Origin: Anas platyrhynchos
Taxonomy: Eukaryota; Chordata; Aves; Anseriformes; Anatidae
DNA: 64,000 nucleotides
Assembly: GCF_047663525.1 (NCBI RefSeq)
Contig: NC_092613.1
Location: 4,055,501 to 4,119,500 of the forward strand
Direction: 5' to 3'
Shown: piece after piece, positions 24,101 to 37,457 of the stretch
Layout: the number at the start of each line of letters is the position of its first letter
Numbering within the stretch: position 1 is the stretch's first letter
Translations under genes and position numbers: made by a program
The notes under the pieces: generated by a model
What the model was told of the DNA's origin: nothing
The model's database searches: none
The model's input: only the letters and a program-made list of their open reading frames with translations

Positions 24101-27100
24101 AAGCCATGAACACATCCAAAATTGTTGCTTATGGTAACTTTTGTGATCAATTTCTGGTATTCATAGAAAACTCAAAATATACAGTAAACCAAAACTTATT
24201 GACATTCCTATGACACTTGGGGTGTCTTCAGTGGCTCATAAGGGCTTGTTTCTATTTTATACCTAATTATTAGCTCCACAAAAGCAAAGCTTTTTTTCTT
24301 AAGTTCTTTTAGGAAAGCATACCTCACAGAAAGGTAACAAAACAGAGAACATCGTTGTATGTATCAAAAGTTTAGAGCTTCATTTTATCCATTATCAGTT
24401 AAAAGTTTCAGGTGAGGAGAAGTCGATGCCAAACGAGAGCCTTAATTACATTCCTGTGTTGCCTGTATTTAGGACTCCCTCCCACGTACAACGTTGAGGG
24501 TTTCCCTCCCACGTACAATGTGGGTGTCACCAGTGACCCTATATTTCTCCCAACCTCGTGAAAACAAGCTGGAGTGCTGAGAACCCTCCCAGAGCCCCAT
24601 CTAACACCGAGCAGTGAAGCTCCAGGAGCCCCTGCTCTCCTCAGGTCCTTACCTCTTCACAGACCTCTCGCACCGCGGCCACGTTGGGCTCCTCCTCGGG
24701 CTCCATGCCGCCCCCAGGGACAATCCATCGGTCCGGATGACGACTGCTGCTCACCAGCAGCACCTGCGGAGAGCAGAGCACAGCTGATGGATGAACTCAC
24801 AGCAACGCTCCTTCTCAGAGCCCAGCTGCAGGAGGAGAGGTGTCTTTGAGCCTCTCACACCTCCAACCCAACGCCAGTCCTTGGAAATGCTCCGCTCTTC
24901 CCAAGGCGATTTCTTTACCCCCTTGCAGGCAGCTGTGCAGGCTGCGTGCTCAATGCCAACGAGGCACTCCAGCACTCCGAATTATTTCAACCATTACCTT
25001 CTCGTTGCTCTCGAGCACTGAAGAATAAATTAAGCCTCTGCATACCAAACCAACAGTTTGCTATGTGAGACAGCACCACAATACGCACGCTGTAAGAGCC
25101 TGCTGCTGTACCCAGTCACTGACAGCTGGGGATACGTGCCGTGCAGTACGACACTGCCCAGGAGCTGCTCAGCACCTCCACCCTCTGCACAAGTTCCTTG
25201 ATTTACCTTTATCAGGACCTTTGGCCTCGCTTACCTCTGCGGTGACATTAATGATATGCACCAGGCAGGTACCTGCCCACTAAAAACCTGACAGGGAATT
25301 GTTTTAGGAAGGGTTTCAACCTCCCCGCCTGCCCCTTCCTTTGTAGCAGGCACCGAGGAGCTCAGTCAGCTCTGGGGCCAGCACTTGGTTACTTGGGCTT
25401 TGGATGAGGTTGTCCAAGGGGGTGTTTAAGCAAAATACAAGTTTAAATAAAACCACCTAAAAGCCCTGCCAAAGGGCTGCAGAGGTGGACGGGCTGTTTT
25501 TTCATCAGGAAAACGATTCAACCGCATTCGACCATTTTCACAGCAGTCATCTTTCATAAGCATTCTTTGTGGGATATTTCTTGAAACGCTTTATCCCAAT
25601 GTAATTCTGCTCCGTACGGTTCTCTTTTTGTCTTATTAAACTTCCTTGCTGTCCTTTGGAAACACAAAGCTAGCTAACAAGCTCAACTGGATGAAGCTTT
25701 TCCCAAAGAATCCCGAGGCACTGTGCTTATTAAACTTACTTGCAATACATCCGTGAGCAGAGATGGAAACTAAAAACAAAACTAATACTGTTTTTCAGCT
25801 CTCTAAACAAAGCTTGTTCATTAGAGTCATCATGCTATACTTCATCATTTCACGGGCACAAAGCTCCGAGCCAAAGGAACTTGCTCCAGAAACTTTCCAA
25901 CATACCAGTCCAATTAGGTTACAGGCCAGCTGTAACAGTTTCAATCAGACATTTCAAAGTTAAACTGCGCAAGGCACTAAAGTCCCAGGCTTTACTGTGT
26001 AAATGTTGATTTACCAGTAGCATAGGAAAAGATTTGCACTAATTATCAAGAAGAGATCTACCTACAGAATTCAGAATTACACGTCTGAGGCAGAAACAAG
26101 CTCGAGATTTCAGAGTTTCGCAGGACTTTTCTCCTCTGGAAACTCTCAGCTGCCAGCTGACCACCCCACAAAGCGATTTCATTTTTGGGGCCTAGGGATG
26201 AGGGTGGCCAATGGGCTGGGGCAGGGCTGAGGAGAACCAGGATCAGCTGCAGGCTCCAGACAGCGGCTCTCCAACCAAGAGCAGCAAAGCTAAAGGCAGA
26301 AATTGAAGAGGTGTCACAAACGTTTGGCAACTGCTGGGCTAACCTTTCCTAAGCCTGGAACTAAACCGGGGGCTCTCAGGTATCAGAACATCCCTAATCA
26401 GCAGCCTTCCGTGGATCCTACTAATTATAATGCCTCAAAACCTCATCTTTGGTCAGAACCCACACCTCCACCCTGCGAGACGTGAAGCAGCATCATTTAT
26501 TAAGCAATCCCCTTCCGATCCCCAAGTGCTACCCCACCCGTCTCTTGGATTAGGGCAGTCAGAACGCAGACCAAAATGAGCTAAGCCCAAGGGGCTCCCT
26601 TCATCCTGCAGCTTCCTAATGGAGCTGCTTAACTACAGCCCCTGTCCTGCTTATCATGCAGGCTGTGTGATGTGATGAACAGCACCTACGTTGTATGAAC
26701 ACCCCGTGGCGTTGGCCTTCCCCAGGGGAAGGCAGAATTCCTTTTCCCCAGACGCCCAGTGCACACCGACCATCACCAGCCTACGCAGGCAGCGTGCCCT
26801 CACTCATCCTCAGCGATTTTGGGGCTCCGAGGAGCCCAGCAGCAACCACCTCTGCTTTGTCAGCTGTGGGGACACAGGGCTTGGACTCGGTGACCCCTCT
26901 GGGTCCCTTCCAACTCGGATATTCTGCAATTCCACGGCCCCTGCAGGCTCAGCACGCAGGGCGTGCAGTTGGCCTGTGCCACCTTCCCCGGTGTCTGCTC
27001 CCATCACGTTACAGCGCTTTTTTGACTTCACCCTGACTCATCACCAGCACCACTCACGGAAGAGCTCGGGCTGAAATTCCTAACTCCAGGCCAGGAGGTG

Positions 27101-30100
27101 ATTCCGGAGACAAAGTTAAGTCACAAACATTTCAATCAGACCCTTTCCTGTTCGGTAAGGAAGACTCACGGTTGCAGTTTCTGGTTTCAGTGCGGAGTCC
27201 CAGCTCAAAGGAAAAGGAAAAGGAAAAAAGCAGAGCTGCAGAAGCAGCTCCCTGCACACCAGCAGAGCACAGGTCACGGCGTTGAACTCCTGCCACCTTC
27301 CACTTGTGAGAAAAAGTATCTGCTGAGGGAACGGCTCTACAAAGACTTCTAAAGGAAAGGCTGCTGGATTGTTCAGGCTGAGACAATGCTTCACCAACAC
27401 ACCAGTAGGAACTTTGAGGTGTAAACAACAGTTTTAGGCAACGTAAATTAACTTCAGCTGGTCTGGCAGTTGAGCATTTTCTAAATAGAATTAGCATGAA
27501 CAACCCTCGCTGGGAAGGAAAAACCTGTCATTCTCACACTTTTATGTAATCAGACTATTTCCTGTTTAATAAAAAGGAAATCCCATCAAGAGAGAGCAGG
27601 AAACATGCCCTACAAGGTCATTCTTTTCAAACGGCTTTAAACAGGATATTGCTCCCAATGAGCTCCCCCAAGACAAAGGGAGCTGGTTCACCAGGAGGGT
27701 GAGACATTGCCGTACTCTGAGCCCCCACATCTAAAAACGTCCCGAGTCCCAGGACCTGCAACGCATTCAAAGGTGCCCAGTAAAAAGGTCACTTGAACCG
27801 TGGCTTTGGGTTGTAAGATCTTACAAACAGCCCCAAACCCAGGAACACGAGAGCTGCTGAAAGCCATTCGTGTGTGGGAGGCCCAGCCTGAACGCTGCCT
27901 CCAAGATAAGAAATCCTCAGCAGAAACCTTCTGCCCCAATAGCTGGGGGGAACACCACACACCTGGCCAGGAGGAGACTCCATTTTTGCTGGTGAATTTC
28001 GTTATTACATAAAATCATTCACCTGTCTACAGAGCAACAAAGAGATTTTAATCAAAACCGTCATAAAAAAAGAGCGAATGTTACTCATCTCTGACATCTG
28101 CTTAAAAGCAGGGAGGAAAACACCAGATTTCTCAGAACTGGAACTGCACAAGTTTAATCTGTAAGGTGCAGCCGAGTCATCTGCGCCCCTCACCTCGGGC
28201 AAGGCAACCTCTGTCCTGCCCGGCAGCCTCCAACACCGGAGCTGCAGCAGTGTGAAGCTGCAGTAACACGAAGCTGCCCCTTTTTGGAGTCCTGCATTCA
28301 CGTCCACTTCTCCCTCACCCTTCAGAAGACACCAAGGGTCCCCTCACTGCTCAAGGAAGACTTGGAGAGCTACCCACTGGCACCTTTGAGAGGACACAAG
28401 CTAGACTTTTGGTTTCATTCAAGCCAAAACGCAAAGGCAGGTTTACGCCTTGTCTTTACGATGGGTGCTGAGGCTCTTGGCTTTGAGGCTCTTGGCTCTG
28501 AGATCTCGGGGGCAGGTTTTGGAGCCCAGTCTTGGTGGGAAAGCATTTGCAGGTATCACGTCGCCCAGCCAAGTTCTGTTTTCCAGGATTTGAAAGACAC
28601 TGATGTCATTTCAAAGTAGGGAAATGAGCAACACAAGCCTCCTTGGCAAGGCGCACGGCAGCCCAGAAGTAGCTCTCAGACACAATCAATGAAATAAAAG
28701 AGAGGTTAGAAAAATAAACAGAGTTTGAAGCCTACAGCAGGGGCTCCTGATCTGTAGCCCTAACGGCAACAACCTCCAAAGCAGGGGGCACTCAGAGAAC
28801 TAAAACCCACTGTGGGCTTTCCCCGGGAGGAGGCAGGGGAGCAGCCGAGGCACCTAAAGCTGCCGGATCCCCGTGCGGAGCCCGAAGAGCCATGGGAAAG
28901 GGGAAGCGAGACTGACACAGGGATAAACCCATGAGCCCCCGGCACACCATGCTGACCTTACCACAACCTAACCACGGACAGCTTCTTTTCTCCACATCGC
29001 GTTGTCTTCCAGAAGGAATGGAAAGCAAAAGCCGAGCAACCAAGGCGAAGCAGAGGATTCCCTCCTGCAAACAGCACAGGGACAGAGGGAGTCCCGGCTC
29101 CTTCCCTGCGATGCTCGATTTAAACAACAGCAACCTCCCATCAATAAAACAACAGTGGCGACATTGTAGGCAACCCGATTCCTAGAAAGAGGCTGCACAG
29201 AAGCACTGCGGCAAAGACTGAAAGAGCTGCGACGTTATTAGAAGCTGGCTTCCAGTGTTATTAGCAAATGAGCCGTCTTCCCTCCCGTCCTCCAGGAAAG
29301 GAGGCTCCCAGCTGATGGCAGCCCAGGACCCTCAGCCTGGCAGCTCTGCCCAGTACGAGGCAGCAGACAAGATGTTAAAGATGTGCTCTGTGGCCCAGCC
29401 CCGTTCTGCTGCCAGAAAACAATGTATAGCTCCCGGCTCCCCAAACTGCCTCTGCGTCTCCTTCCCTGTTTCCCCCAGTACTCGTGCCATGCCCCAAGCA
29501 CGAAGCCCCTGACATTTCAGACTCATGTCACACCTCAGTGTTCCCTATCGGAGCACCAGGCTCGTGCCACACTCCAGTGGGACTGGCAGGGAAGGAGGCT
29601 GACTTCAGCGGCTCTCACCTCTACAATCTGCCTCTGAAAGCTTCGATGTACCAGGAGGCTCCGCATGCTGCAGTTCAGAGCTCTGCTAGCGACGCTCCGA
29701 GTCGTCCTCTGCCCAGCCAGGATGCTGCAGCTGGTACAGCTCTGTGTGTGTCCAGCATCACAACCACCTCCGATGCGTTACCCCAAGCTAGGGAGTGCTC
29801 TCACCATCCCCAGGTGTACTTACTGCAGTTAATGCTCATGTATCTGGCAGAGCCAGGGGCTGACTGCATCAAACCACCTTGAAATGCTACGAACACCAGG
29901 CTGACAAACCGAGCGCATGAGGAAGAGGAGAAGGAGAAAGAGGAGGAGGAGAGGGGCACCCAAAGCCATGCAAAGCCCCCTGCGTCCCATTTAGCTGGCA
30001 GAAACACAGCCCTGCTCATGCTACCACAAACCCCGCATTTTGCCAAGCTCCTGGCAGCCCAAACAAGCATGCCGAGGAACGCCAGGTTTGCGGGATGGCT

Positions 30101-33100
30101 TCTCCCACCCTCTTGCTATTCGGGGCACGTCACAAAGCCAGCACATTGCCCCGCGGCACCGAGCACACAGCGGGCAGCAGGTTGTAGCCAGCTTTAAACA
30201 TGGTGATGTTTCCAGCCAGCACAAGCAGGACTGAAATACCTCAAACCGCAGAAAAATCCTGTCCTGACCCTAACGGGAAAAGCACGTTCCTACAGGAGCA
30301 CTGCTGGTCCTCAGCAGTACACATTTTCTTAGGCAAGGGTTATTTTTCCACAGGCACCCACACCTTGCTCCGTGGCAGGATGAGATTTGACTTACAATGC
30401 TGTACCAGGAAAACAGAGGCAGCAAATTAATGACAGAAAGCTCAAGGAGGAAATTGTTCACACTACAGATCTTGACAAAAGGAAAGCCCGAGCCTAGAAA
30501 AAGGAGGCAGAGGTGAACTGGAAGAGGTTCAGGTCATTTCAAGTGCTTGGATCATACCTACAGAGTTATAACCAAGATGAAAAATAAAGAAAATCCCATT
30601 GGTTTTTAGGCTACTCCTTAGAATAACAATAATAAATCACCCTGTGCTGCTATGCCGGCCTCAAAATGCCACGGGTCACATTGCTGTTACTACACATCGC
30701 TTGTAACTGTAGAGTGCCCGCTAACTCCTACCGAAACAAGACAACCCAGAGTCCTTTCCCTGCATCCCAGTTACACCACACAGCTCTTCTGCGATGCGTC
30801 CATGGGGACGAGGGGCAGGCAGCAGCCGAAACGCCTGCACGGCGCCGCTCGCCTCGGCAGCGCGGGGCTGATAAGGCGGCACTCCCAGCCACAGCCCCCC
30901 GATAACCTCCTGGTGCAGCTGACACCCCTCCGGTCACCACGCAGCTCTTGCACAACTCTTCCAGGCAGACTTCTCCCAGAGGAATGCTAGCTTTTACACC
31001 GTCTTTTTTCTTTTTTTTTCCTAAGGAAAATGAAGGGAGTTGGTATTTTTGCACAGACCGAATGGCTGCACGTCAGCAGCTGCCTGTGTGTACGCTGCCT
31101 GGTTTGCTTAACAAGTCCTATTCATAAACACAGCACAGAAAATACCTACAGCCACAAAAACTCTCAAGAAGCTTTTCAAATATAAGTAATTAATTCTACA
31201 TAGAGCATAATTACGTTATTTACACAAGAAAAAGTAACTGCCCAAGTGGATCAGAGTAAAAATAACATAAACCGTCTGAATTATCTTTTTTTTTTTTTTT
31301 TAAATAAAAAAAAAAAAGCCTACCCAGGAGGTAGTTGTATCCCCCTGAATTTTACACGTTAACGTGAAATTTCTGAGAACAAAGAGTCAGTGTGCACTGG
31401 GCACTGCCCAACAGAGAGCTGCAGACACAGCCCCTGACACACGCATGCACCGCTTGGGAAAGAACCGTGAGCAGCCTGTGCAGTCGCCCAGTGGGAGTGA
31501 AAAAGAGCTACAGGTTAACGAAACCGACTCCTGCTTCCCTGTTACGGGGTGTTATATACAGCACCTGAACGCTGATGTTTGTTATTTATAAGGTAGACCT
31601 GTGAGTTTCCTCTTTTTGTCCTATCCCAATTGTTCCGGGAGACCCCACCGCAGAGGCACGCAGCCCAGCATTAGGATGAGCCTCCTGATTTCAAAAAAAG
31701 AAAAAAAAAAAACACAGCATAATGATAAAACCCAAGCACATGATTTATCTTCCTTTTGCTGAAGGGAAAGGGGTTCCCCTGTACCCCACAACCATCCAGC
31801 CTGGGAGAGACGAAGCCTTCGGGAGCAGCCCCAGCCGCTCGTACCTGGCTCTGCAGCCGGGGCAGCGTGATGAACCCGGCCCAGGACTGATCCTGAGCAT
31901 AAAAGAGCAGTGGTGGCACACAGGAATGGGGAGAGAAAGGCAGGGACAAGCTGTAGCCTCTGGTCAGACAATAAGAGGCTTGGAGACAAAAGGGATTTCA
32001 GGGAACTGGCAGGAGAAGAGACAAGTGCCACCAGAGCCACTGCTCCTGGGTCCTTCTTAGCAAACTCGAGGGTTGAGGGGACCCTCTCCATGTTTGCCCC
32101 TTTCCTTCAGTTGCAACAGAACGAAGACTGACTCAGTTCTCCAGTTTCACAACAGCTTACAGAGCTTCCAGTAAGATAAGTGAAAATTTAACAACTTTCA
32201 TCCTTTTGTACTTTGGCAAAGTACAAGAGAGCACGGAGCTGCTCGTCAGACTGCTCGTGGAGGCTTCCCTGGTGAAAAGCCAGAAACCCCTTTTTAGATG
32301 AAAGCTCGGTTTTGCAGAAGTTTAAACTCTTGGCCTCGGAGAAAACCAGCTACCAACAGAGCAGAGAGGGGCAGGAGAAGCACAAACAAGAGAACTATTT
32401 CTAAACTGGCCTATATCCTACTGGGGATGTGGTAATGTGTTAGCAACAGACAGGGAGACCTTTATTTGGTTTCAACCACAAACCTTTTGTGTAGCTGAAG
32501 GGAAGGTAAAGAGTCAAGCTGAGCCATTGGAACGGGGACTCCGAGACTGTACTGCACTGGCACTCGATGATCATATGATGCTGAGCTCCCTTTACTTCCA
32601 GGCAGCAAAGTACTCCAAGTGGCTGCAGCTAAGAATATTTTTATATCGAAGCAAACGCACCAAGGATGGCAGAGGAGCACCGCGTGGTCACCACCACAGC
32701 CTGCCATTAAGGCTGGAGAAGTGCCGTGCCACACCAGCTGGGTTTAAAGCTGACCCAGGAGAAGCAAAAAGAAAGAAAGGTTCGTCTGCATGCCAAGTAA
32801 TTCCCCCAGCCAGGGTCGGTGCGGGGCTGCAAACCAGATCTTTTGGTGTGGCACACGTGGAAAACCATGGAGCCAGAGCGCTGACCAGCCGGCGTGTGAA
32901 AGTGCGGATTTCTCATCTTAAATTAGACTCCATTCACGACTGAAAAAAAGGACAACCAGCCCTGGATGCTATTCTTCTCGAAGCATTTCCTCCAGAAGTC
33001 TTTGAAAAATGCCAGTTGTTAACGAGCGGCTTGTCCTTTCAGCAGATACAATGCAGGCATGCTCCAACCTGTAGCTCCACCAGCGCAGGACCTCAAGCCA

Positions 33101-36100
33101 AGCAGCTCCTTTCAGTTCTGCTCAAACGTAACCCAGAGATGCTGCCGCTAAGCAGGCTTCCATCTGCCTCGTAATAGTACGGCATTAGGAAATTTGCTGG
33201 AACCCTTCCTCATTGAAACAGCTGGTCGACACAGAAAGATGCTTGTATTATTTAAAAATAACACCCTCACAGCAGGACTGGGAGGCACTGACCTCACAAG
33301 CAATAAAAGGTGATTTCAGAGGGAACGGAGGCCTTGGGAGCTCCTGAGCTGCATGCTCCCCTTCTCTGCTCTCCCAGAAGCAGCAGATACGCAGGGAGGT
33401 TTCCCCATCTGAACAGCTGAAAGCAGCAGTCCTGGGGGGGGCTCTGCTGCCGCCAGCTTCTCTAAAGCCTGCTCACACCTTTCAGTTAATCCTGGTGATT
33501 CCCTGTCCTGCCCAGAGACCCCTCTGCCGTGCCTCACTGCTCACCAAACACCACAGATACAGATTTTCCATGCAGCCCAATTAAGAATTTTTTGTTTTGT
33601 TTTGTTTTTTTTACCCCATTTGAGCTTCATTCTTAAATTCTCCCTTTGCTGCTTTTTAAAGGCCTATGTAACAAAGGCAGCTTTTCACCCAACGTTTGGT
33701 CTTCCAGAAATGTTCCAGAGCTGCTTTCATGTCCAGAAGTGGAAGCTTCCCAACCCAGCACGGAGAAAACATGCATCCTCAAGCAGCGTGCGGAAAAAAT
33801 AAATCACTTAACTAAAAAAGAAGCAAGGAATTTTTATGCTAAGCCTCTTTTTTTTGCAAATATAATGCCTAACGAAAGCCGTGCTGTTCTAACAACCTCC
33901 ATTTATTGCCAAGACTTTACAGAAAATTAAGCCTGTGAACTGAAGAGCCAAGGGGTAAACACCTAAAAACAAGCAGTCTCCTCTGTAAGCGTAAACAGAA
34001 TTTCTCTAATTTCTTCTTGTTCATTGACAAGACTGTTGAATTCAGGAACTAATTAGGGGATCAAAAAATAAAAAAAACTTTTTTTTGTTTTAAATTCATA
34101 GTGGGAAGGGAAGGAGAAAAGCAAGAGATAAGAGCTACCGTTTCTTAAGCTCTTAAAAGCAGCAGTAACCAGAAGCAGCCCAGCCTACAAGCAAATCACA
34201 CTTCAGCACTGCAAGTTTGAATTATTTATCAAAAGGCCTTGGGCCTTTATTTATTTATTTAAAATCCGTTTAAGAGATCTTTAACTAACATATTTTGGTT
34301 CTGTTTTTTTTCCCCCTGCCTGGAGAAACCCTTCAAATGGATCTCAATTTCCATTTAAATAGAAGCAATCAATACTGAATAACACCACTAGCACCAAAGT
34401 ATTATTTTCCAAGAGAAAATGAAAAACAAGAAATCTTTCTGAGCAAAAGCATACTTTCAGAGTTGAAGTATGTAATTGAACGTGGACTGATGACACATTT
34501 CCAGTTATTGAAAAAGCACAAGCAGCAATGAGATCAGAGCAGCACGCTTATCGCAAATTAATTGAACTTTAAATAAACACCAGCAAATGGGAACTACACC
34601 AAAAATAATTAGGAAAAAATGATAAAATCAAGGTTTCTTCCCTGCTGATTTAAATTATCGATACAAGCATGATTCACGTGGCTCCTGGCCTACGATGAAG
34701 TGCAGATCTGCACAAGGAGCCATCCTGGTACCTATTGGGTTGGTACTAGCTTTCCTAAATGAATTTCTTGAACAATTCCACTTCGCAACCAGCGATGGAA
34801 GCAGGCACAGAGCCGAGAGCGCCCGACGCACCTTCAGCCCTCCGTTAAATACACAGACACCATAAATAAAACAAAAGCAGCGCTGAACGACCGCGTGATG
34901 TCCTCGGGAGGCCAACTCCAGCTCCAACTAAGGACACCCCGCACAGCACCACTCACGAGGCACTCAGTGCTCCTTCATGTCACCGCAGGGAGCAGCAGCT
35001 ACCTGAGCTCACCGACACGCTCACGGGAAGGGCCAAACACCCGGGGTGGCCAAACCTAAAGCTGGAGAACGGAGCTCGGGGAGAGCCCACGCTGCCCTGG
35101 TGCACGGGAAGTTTTCCAGGGCTGCGTTTGCAGCCTCTGTAACAGACCTGTGGAAACGACACGATCAGGGAGACAGCCAGCTCCTGACTTCTGCTACTGC
35201 AGCTGGAAAGGGATTTTTCTGCCCTAGGTCCTACAAACTAAAGACTGAGGTGGCATCAGCTTAAACAAGACTCAGAATCCACTAAATGCTGTTGCCAGCC
35301 ACAACTTTGACACGGAGACAGCCTTAAAAATCTTAACCTTAAACAAGCAGCAGCTTAAACTACACTGCAAGAAACTGTCCCAAGTCAGCGTGCCTCTGAA
35401 CGAGCTCGCTTTTACTTCTTCACCCAGCTCAGGTCAGCATTGTGAAACTTTCCCATTAACAAACCTTCGTGTCGCCAGCCCCACAGCAGCCCCCAGCCCT
35501 GAAGCAAGCTGCAGTCCGTGGCACTCTGCGGATCGAGGAGATGTAGAAGAGAGACCAGCGGCGAGGCAGCAGCCGATTGCATCAGGTAGCTGTTAACATT
35601 ACATTTGTATTCTTAACCAGAGCGTAATCAAACATGGCCAAACACCTAATCCTTGAGAGGAATTGCCACATTTGCCTCACAAATTGTGTAAAGTTGCATC
35701 AGAAAACTCAGATGCCTTCAACCACGCGTGCTGATAAGCCCCGGTATCATTACACAATGCGATTACATTCTTCTTTAGAGTCAGTTCAAAGTACCACAAA
35801 TTCCCTGAAAGTCAGGGGAAGAACCAGCTACGACGCAAGCTGCACCAAAACACGCTGGATATATTTATTTATTTCAGATCATTTTGAGGTGAAGTGTTGA
35901 CACTTCACCATGACAGCACAGCTACAAAGGTTCTGCTCAGCCTCCTTCGCCACGTTAACTAATAACTGAACGCTATGCTAATTTACTTTCCTCCAGTGAA
36001 CCGTCTGCATTCCCGTCTGATTTCCTGTAGCTACAAATAGGATAATCAGGAGAACAAAGCCTTCAGTCCTGCCACTCAGGAGGCAGTAAATGAAACGAGG

Positions 36101-37120
36101 TACGCCTGACTCCGTAAGAAGCAAAAAAAAGACCTGCAGCCTAGTTTGTCCCCAGCACTGCGAGCCCACGTCAAAACCGTGTTAAAAAAGAATTGTGCAA
36201 AACGCAGATCTGAGCAAAGTTCCTCTTGGTAAGTTCGCAGACAATAGGAGCACTTAGCAACACCGCCGCTTGCAAACTAACCAGTTTACCTTTAATTCCC
36301 ACTTCCTCCCAAGCCTCTCTGGACAGCAACTTCTGGCACTCCATCAGTCCCCTTTTATCCCAGTTTCTTTTTATAAAGCCAAGGTCAGGTTTCCTCTCCT
36401 ATCTCATGTGATGTGCTGGACTGAAGTTCTGCCAGCGTGGTTGGTCCACTCAACTGCCAAACCCCATCCCGTGCCACAACACTCCTTACCAGGCTGTTCC
36501 ACCACCCCGAGGCGTGCAGGCTCTCGTTCTGAGCAGCTTTCTTGTGTTTAGTAACGCAGAGAGGGGGCGTGCAGCCCCCCAACTTTCCCACCGGTGTGCA
36601 AACACCTCCAACAGACCCCCGCTGCTGCTCCGCAGGGGATGGCAGGGGAATATTCTGCTCCAGGCTGCTCCGAGGCATCCAGCTGCACCTCACGGGCAGC
36701 CCCATCCCCAGCCGTGGGCATGCACAGCCCCCACCCCTCTCCCTCTGCCCCCCTTGCCCCCTCTCACCCCCCTACCCATCCCTTTTTTCCCCTCTAACCC
36801 TGCCCCCAAACCCCTGCCTGCTCCACCCTTACCCCTCCTCCCCCCACCCCCTTACCCCTGCCCCTCCTCGCCCCCATACCCCTGCCCCCTCTACCTCCCC
36901 CCCTACCCCCCCTACCCTCTCCCCCTGCCCTGTCCCTTCTCCCCAAGCCCCCCCGTGCCCCCAGCCCCCCCCTTTGGCCCTGCCCAGCCCCCCCGGGCCC
37001 TGCCCGCCGCCCCCCCCTCACCTCCTCCTCGCTCTCGCTGCGGAAGCACAGGCAGGCCGCCCGCTTCTTGTAGCCGTCCCCGTCGTAGGTGCGCGTCTGG
37101 TTGGACTTGAGCTTCATCAT
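15012..37120 (-). CDS. NUDT3: NUDT3 (diphosphoinositol polyphosphate phosphohydrolase 1), complete CDS
   Basis: Complement of join(15012..15181,16084..16168,16945..16989,24653..24763,37022..37120): 169 residues (human 172). NUDT3 is a cytosolic Nudix hydrolase that removes the beta-phosphate from inositol pyrophosphates such as InsP7; the family also cleaves diadenosine polyphosphates and caps. The N terminus MMKLKSNQTRTYDGDG is identical to human. The Nudix box GX5EX7REUXEEXGU is intact at residues 51-73 (Gly51, Glu57, Arg65, Glu66, Glu69, Glu70, Gly72) and crosses the exon 2/3 junction. EDWEDSVNIGRKREWFKIEDA is split over exons 4 and 5. The NUDT3-specific YDGDG and HPDRW exclude NUDT4. The last 20 residues diverge from human. 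RPS10 lies upstream in tandem. The start is the first of two ATGs, as in human. Confidence 0.97.
15182..16083 (-). other. NUDT3 intron 4
   Basis: About 0.9 kb, GT-AG bounded, with no recognisable embedded gene or snoRNA boxes. Confidence 0.8.
16084..16168 (-). CDS. NUDT3: NUDT3 exon 4
   Basis: Residues 86-113 plus one base (NRDRKHRTYVYVLIVTEV then LEDWEDSVNI). The acceptor is TGCCTTCCAG and the donor GTAAGT, phase 1. Confidence 0.97.
16169..16944 (-). other. NUDT3 intron 3
   Basis: About 0.78 kb, GT-AG bounded. It contains short A runs; nothing else is recognised. Confidence 0.8.
16945..16989 (-). CDS. NUDT3: NUDT3 exon 3 (45 nt)
   Basis: Encodes AGVKGTLGRLVGIFE, residues 71-85, completing the Nudix box. 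The acceptor is CTCCATAG and the donor GTAAGT. Confidence 0.96.
16990..24652 (-). other. NUDT3 intron 2 (7.7 kb)
   Basis: A large AT-richer intron. It contains T13A8 at about 18616-18636, a possible old CR1 fragment near 19.33-19.46 kb and a 27-bp-period duplication of TCCCTCCCACGTACAA at 24476-24518. No coding gene is recognised. Confidence 0.8.
19325..19460 (-). mobile_element. Possible degraded CR1 fragment
   Basis: TTTAGGGCTGGAAAG, then AATCCTCCAGTCCA and ACACATCCAACC, resemble the reverse-strand CR1 pattern (TTTGGGTTGGAAAGGACC, then CATCTAGTCCAACC). Strongly diverged; could be chance. Confidence 0.3.
24653..24763 (-). CDS. NUDT3: NUDT3 exon 2, most of the Nudix box
   Basis: Residues 34-70 (VLLVSSSRHPDRWIVPGGGM and on to REVCEE). 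The acceptor is CTCCGCAG and the donor GTAAGG. It holds the catalytic helix Glu residues. Asn60 stands where human has Ser. Confidence 0.96.
24764..37021 (-). other. NUDT3 intron 1 (12.3 kb)
   Basis: A large first intron of moderate GC content, with T/A homopolymers (T17 followed by A-rich at 31286-31318), short purine runs (29917-29955), a CR1 remnant and a pyrimidine-rich segment (36730-36960) next to the CpG island. No additional gene is recognised on either strand. Confidence 0.8.
26878..26936 (+). mobile_element. CR1 LINE 3'-end fragment
   Basis: GGCTTGGACTCGGTGACC and GGTCCCTTCCAACTCGGATA, then an ATTCTGCAATTC relic of the ATTCTRTG terminal repeat, form the standard CR1 3' end. It sits in NUDT3 intron 1. 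CR1 is the dominant avian/reptilian LINE, supporting the host assignment. The element is truncated and has no ORF. Confidence 0.8.
37022..37120 (-). CDS. NUDT3: NUDT3 exon 1 coding part
   Basis: Residues 1-33, ending in RSESEEE, phase 0, donor GTGAGG. The frame stays open upstream through the CpG island, but homology and the AGCGGAGG context place the start at 37120. Confidence 0.96.
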
Positions 37121-37457
37121 CCTCCGCTCCGGGGGCTGGAGGGGGGCGGCCGGGGGCGCGGCGAGGCCCTGAAGGGGCCGGGAAGGAGCCGCCGGGGCTC
37201 CCGTGAGGGGCGGGCGGGGAAGGCCGGGGTTTGGGGGGGGGGGGGGGGACGAGTACGGCCAGGGACCCGCCTCCCCGCGAAGTCTCTCGCTCTCGCTGTC
37301 TCTTTCTCCCGCGGGCCGGGAGCCGGCCGCTACTCGCTGCCGCCTTTCGGCCGCCTCATCCCTCCCGTCGCTTGCAGCCGCCCCGCCAAAGCCGCCGCCA
37401 ACGCTCCGGCCACCGCCGCCGCCTCCGACGACGACCGCGACGCCATCTTGGGGCACG

